NCBI GenBank assembly: GCA_033065855.1
Contig: JAVXUO010000350.1
Coordinates: 1 to 64,000 of the forward strand
From: Escallonia rubra
Taxonomy: Eukaryota > Streptophyta > Magnoliopsida > Escalloniales > Escalloniaceae
Length of the DNA stretch: 64,000 nt
Direction of reading: 5' to 3'
Part shown: piece by piece, positions 61,301 to 64,000 of the stretch
Position numbering within the stretch: position 1 is the stretch's first letter
Layout of the letters: each line of letters starts with the position of its first letter
Notes under the pieces: model-generated
The model's input: the letters and a program-made list of their open reading frames with translations, nothing else
Database searches by the model: none
Told to the model about the DNA's origin: nothing
Translations under genes and position numbers: made by a program

Positions 61301-64000
61301 CCGATCGTTTTCTTTTTTGATGAATGGCAAAAACATTTCATCACTAAAAAAAATTTGTAAAGCCGTCCCGGTTGTTTGGCCATTAGCATATTTGTTTGTG
61401 TGCATAAACGTTTTTGGTCAGCTTTGGTCCATTTTCTTAATACTAGTTGTGATGCACGTGCGTTGCACGTGATTAGTTTCAAAAGCTGTTTCGAGACCAA
61501 TGAGATAACATATTGTCTTTATCAAATTATTTGAGGGAGGGACAACTAAAATTATCATGTAACTAACCACACTTTGTGTCCGAATTTACTGTCAGAGACT
61601 TTGATTTTGCACTCTCGATGAGTATAAGTGTACAAGTTAGACCTCAGTCACCAAACTATGTGGATAAAAATTAAAACATGTACAAGTTCTTGGTTCAAAT
61701 AGTCAAGGTCGTCTATCATGTAAATCTTAAAGTTTTAAGACATAAAGGGAGAATCCTGTTAAGAAATTAACAAAAGTTGCTCCCATCGTTTTCAATACTT
61801 ACTCAGCACACCTCCAAGCAACTTTGGTAGTGGCAAGACAGGAATCAAAGCATCCTTGTCACTTCCAATGAGATTGGATTGGAAACTCCTCTTAGATGCG
61901 AGCCAAGATAGGTAAACATTTCAAGACAGGCTCCGATCGTTTTCTTTTTTGATGAATGGCAAAAACATTTCATCACTAAAAAAAATTTGTAAAGCCGTCC
62001 CGGTTGTTTGGCCATTAGCATATTTGTTTGTGTGCATAAACGTTTTTGGTCAGCTTTGGTCCATTTTCTTAATACTAGTTGTGATGCACGTGCGTTGCAC
62101 GTGATTAGTTTCAAAAGCTGTTTCGAGACCAATGAGATAACATATTGTCTTTATCAAATTATTTGAGGGAGGGACAACTAAAATTATCATGTAACTAACC
62201 ACACTTTGTGTCCGAATTTACTGTCAGAGACTTTGATTTTGCACTCTCGATGAGTATAAGTGTACAAGTTAGACCTCAGTCACCAAACTATGTGGATAAA
62301 AATTAAAACATGTACAAGTTCTTGGTTCAAATAGTCAAGGTCGTCTATCATGTAAATCTTAAAGTTTTAAGACATAAAGGGAGAATCCTGTTAAGAAATT
62401 AACAAAAGTTGCTCCCATCGTTTTCAATACTTACTCAGCACACCTCCAAGCAACTTTGGTAGTGGCAAGACAGGAATCAAAGCATCCTTGTCACTTCCAA
62501 TGAGATTGGATTGGAAACTCCTCTTAGATGCGAGCCAAGATAGGTAAACATTTCAAGACAGGCTCCGATCGTTTTCTTTTTTGATGAATGGCAAAAACAT
62601 TTCATCACTAAAAAAAATTTGTAAAGCCGTCCCGGTTGTTTGGCCATTAGCATATTTGTTTGTGTGCATAAACGTTTTTGGTCAGCTTTGGTCCATTTTC
62701 TTAATACTAGTTGTGATGCACGTGCGTTGCACGTGATTAGTTTCAAAAGCTGTTTCGAGACCAATGAGATAACATATTGTCTTTATCAAATTATTTGAGG
62801 GAGGGACAACTAAAATTATCATGTAACTAACCACACTTTGTGTCCGAATTTACTGTCAGAGACTTTGATTTTGCACTCTCGATGAGTATAAGTGTACAAG
62901 TTAGACCTCAGTCACCAAACTATGTGGATAAAAATTAAAACATGTACAAGTTCTTGGTTCAAATAGTCAAGGTCGTCTATCATGTAAATCTTAAAGTTTT
63001 AAGACATAAAGGGAGAATCCTGTTAAGAAATTAACAAAAGTTGCTCCCATCGTTTTCAATACTTACTCAGCACACCTCCAAGCAACTTTGGTAGTGGCAA
63101 GACAGGAATCAAAGCATCCTTGTCACTTCCAATGAGATTGGATTGGAAACTCCTCTTAGATGCGAGCCAAGATAGGTAAACATTTCAAGACAGGCTCCGA
63201 TCGTTTTCTTTTTTGATGAATGGCAAAAACATTTCATCACTAAAAAAAATTTGTAAAGCCGTCCCGGTTGTTTGGCCATTAGCATATTTGTTTGTGTGCA
63301 TAAACGTTTTTGGTCAGCTTTGGTCCATTTTCTTAATACTAGTTGTGATGCACGTGCGTTGCACGTGATTAGTTTCAAAAGCTGTTTCGAGACCAATGAG
63401 ATAACATATTGTCTTTATCAAATTATTTGAGGGAGGGACAACTAAAATTATCATGTAACTAACCACACTTTGTGTCCGAATTTACTGTCAGAGACTTTGA
63501 TTTTGCACTCTCGATGAGTATAAGTGTACAAGTTAGACCTCAGTCACCAAACTATGTGGATAAAAATTAAAACATGTACAAGTTCTTGGTTCAAATAGTC
63601 AAGGTCGTCTATCATGTAAATCTTAAAGTTTTAAGACATAAAGGGAGAATCCTGTTAAGAAATTAACAAAAGTTGCTCCCATCGTTTTCAATACTTACTC
63701 AGCACACCTCCAAGCAACTTTGGTAGTGGCAAGACAGGAATCAAAGCATCCTTGTCACTTCCAATGAGATTGGATTGGAAACTCCTCTTAGATGCGAGCC
63801 AAGATAGGTAAACATTTCAAGACAGGCTCCGATCGTTTTCTTTTTTGATGAATGGCAAAAACATTTCATCACTAAAAAAAATTTGTAAAGCCGTCCCGGT
63901 TGTTTGGCCATTAGCATATTTGTTTGTGTGCATAAACGTTTTTGGTCAGCTTTGGTCCATTTTCTTAATACTAGTTGTGATGCACGTGCGTTGCACGTGA
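55369..64000. repeat. Uniform core of the satellite
   Basis: Thirteen full units and part of another follow with exactly 632 bp spacing, and I noticed no difference between them. They combine the common states of all marker sites (GTCGTCTATC, AACAAAAGTTGC, CGATCGTTTTC, GGTTGTTTGG). Such uniformity points to recent amplification or ongoing homogenisation; an assembly repeat-collapse or expansion is also possible. Confidence 0.92.

Larger units (their letters stand above)
49054..64000. repeat. Satellite array, about 632 bp per unit, at least 23.6 copies
   Basis: Units start with CTTGGTTCAAATAGTC at 49054, 49682, 50314, 50947, 51575, 52207, 52840, 53472, 54104, 54737 and 55369, then every 632 bp to the window end, where the array is still running. 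Each unit has a minus-strand stretch of about 70-112 codons without stops; these are identical by repetition, not genes. Each unit contains a Helitron-like 3' end and a stretch that resembles an exon with a splice donor. The left edge begins in mid-unit relative to that Helitron end. Confidence 0.97.

Noticed and set aside
49157-63396. Repeated 70-112-residue open frames on the minus strand as a gene family
   Set aside because: They recur only because the 632-bp satellite recurs. Half of each frame is the Helitron-like end, and most copies stop early. No domain is seen.
49054-64000. CRISPR-like array
   Set aside because: Whole 632-bp units repeat with no variable spacers between short repeats, and the setting is a plant genome.

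Overview
This is plant nuclear DNA. The evidence is GT-AG introns in AT-rich sequence, MULE and CACTA transposons of the plant type, a plant basic secretory protein (BSP) gene fragment, and a long satellite. The species cannot be told from this window. No intact host gene is visible; almost everything recognisable is DNA transposon or satellite.

Bases 1-3142 hold no recognisable gene. A Mutator-like element (MULE) starts near 3143. Its transposase runs from about 3884 to 6450 and resumes at 18404-19088, because an 11,953-bp CACTA element (CACTA-1, 6451-18403, TSD AAT) sits inside one codon run. CACTA-1 carries a decayed TNP2-type transposase (12358-15988) and a decayed second gene of the plant Transposase_24 (Ptta/En/Spm) type (16162-17939). 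Its 5' half also holds a 974-bp mini-CACTA (9534-10507), set inside a roughly 225-bp tandem repeat, and a CCCTAATTAG-rich minisatellite. The MULE loses its 3' end at 19117, where it is fused directly to the 3' half of a second CACTA of the same family (19118-23354).

A second and different CACTA (CACTA-2, 24155-48428, 24,274 bp, TSD AAA) has the same terminal bases but another subterminal repeat (TATAGCAGCGG instead of TTTAGCGACGG). Inside it a 5,771-bp block is present three times head to tail (27505-44817) with almost no differences. Each block holds a whole TNP2-type gene with the same three in-frame stops, exon 1 of the Transposase_24-type gene, and an antisense fragment of a host BSP gene with its HEMTH motif. 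Only block 1 keeps the native upstream region. Only block 3 lies next to exons 2-7 of the second gene, which then reads as an intact seven-exon, 400-residue gene.

From 49054 to the window end lies a satellite of about 632 bp per unit (23 full copies and part of another). The first nine units form three copies of a three-unit higher-order repeat; after one more variant unit the array becomes uniform. Each unit carries a sequence that looks like a Helitron 3' terminus on the minus strand (hairpin followed by CTAGT), so the satellite may have grown from a Helitron end.

How the parts would work together: in a CACTA element the TNP2 protein cuts and joins the ends and the second protein is thought to bind the subterminal repeats. 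Here the second protein of CACTA-2 looks whole while every TNP2 copy is interrupted, so the element could move only with transposase supplied from elsewhere.
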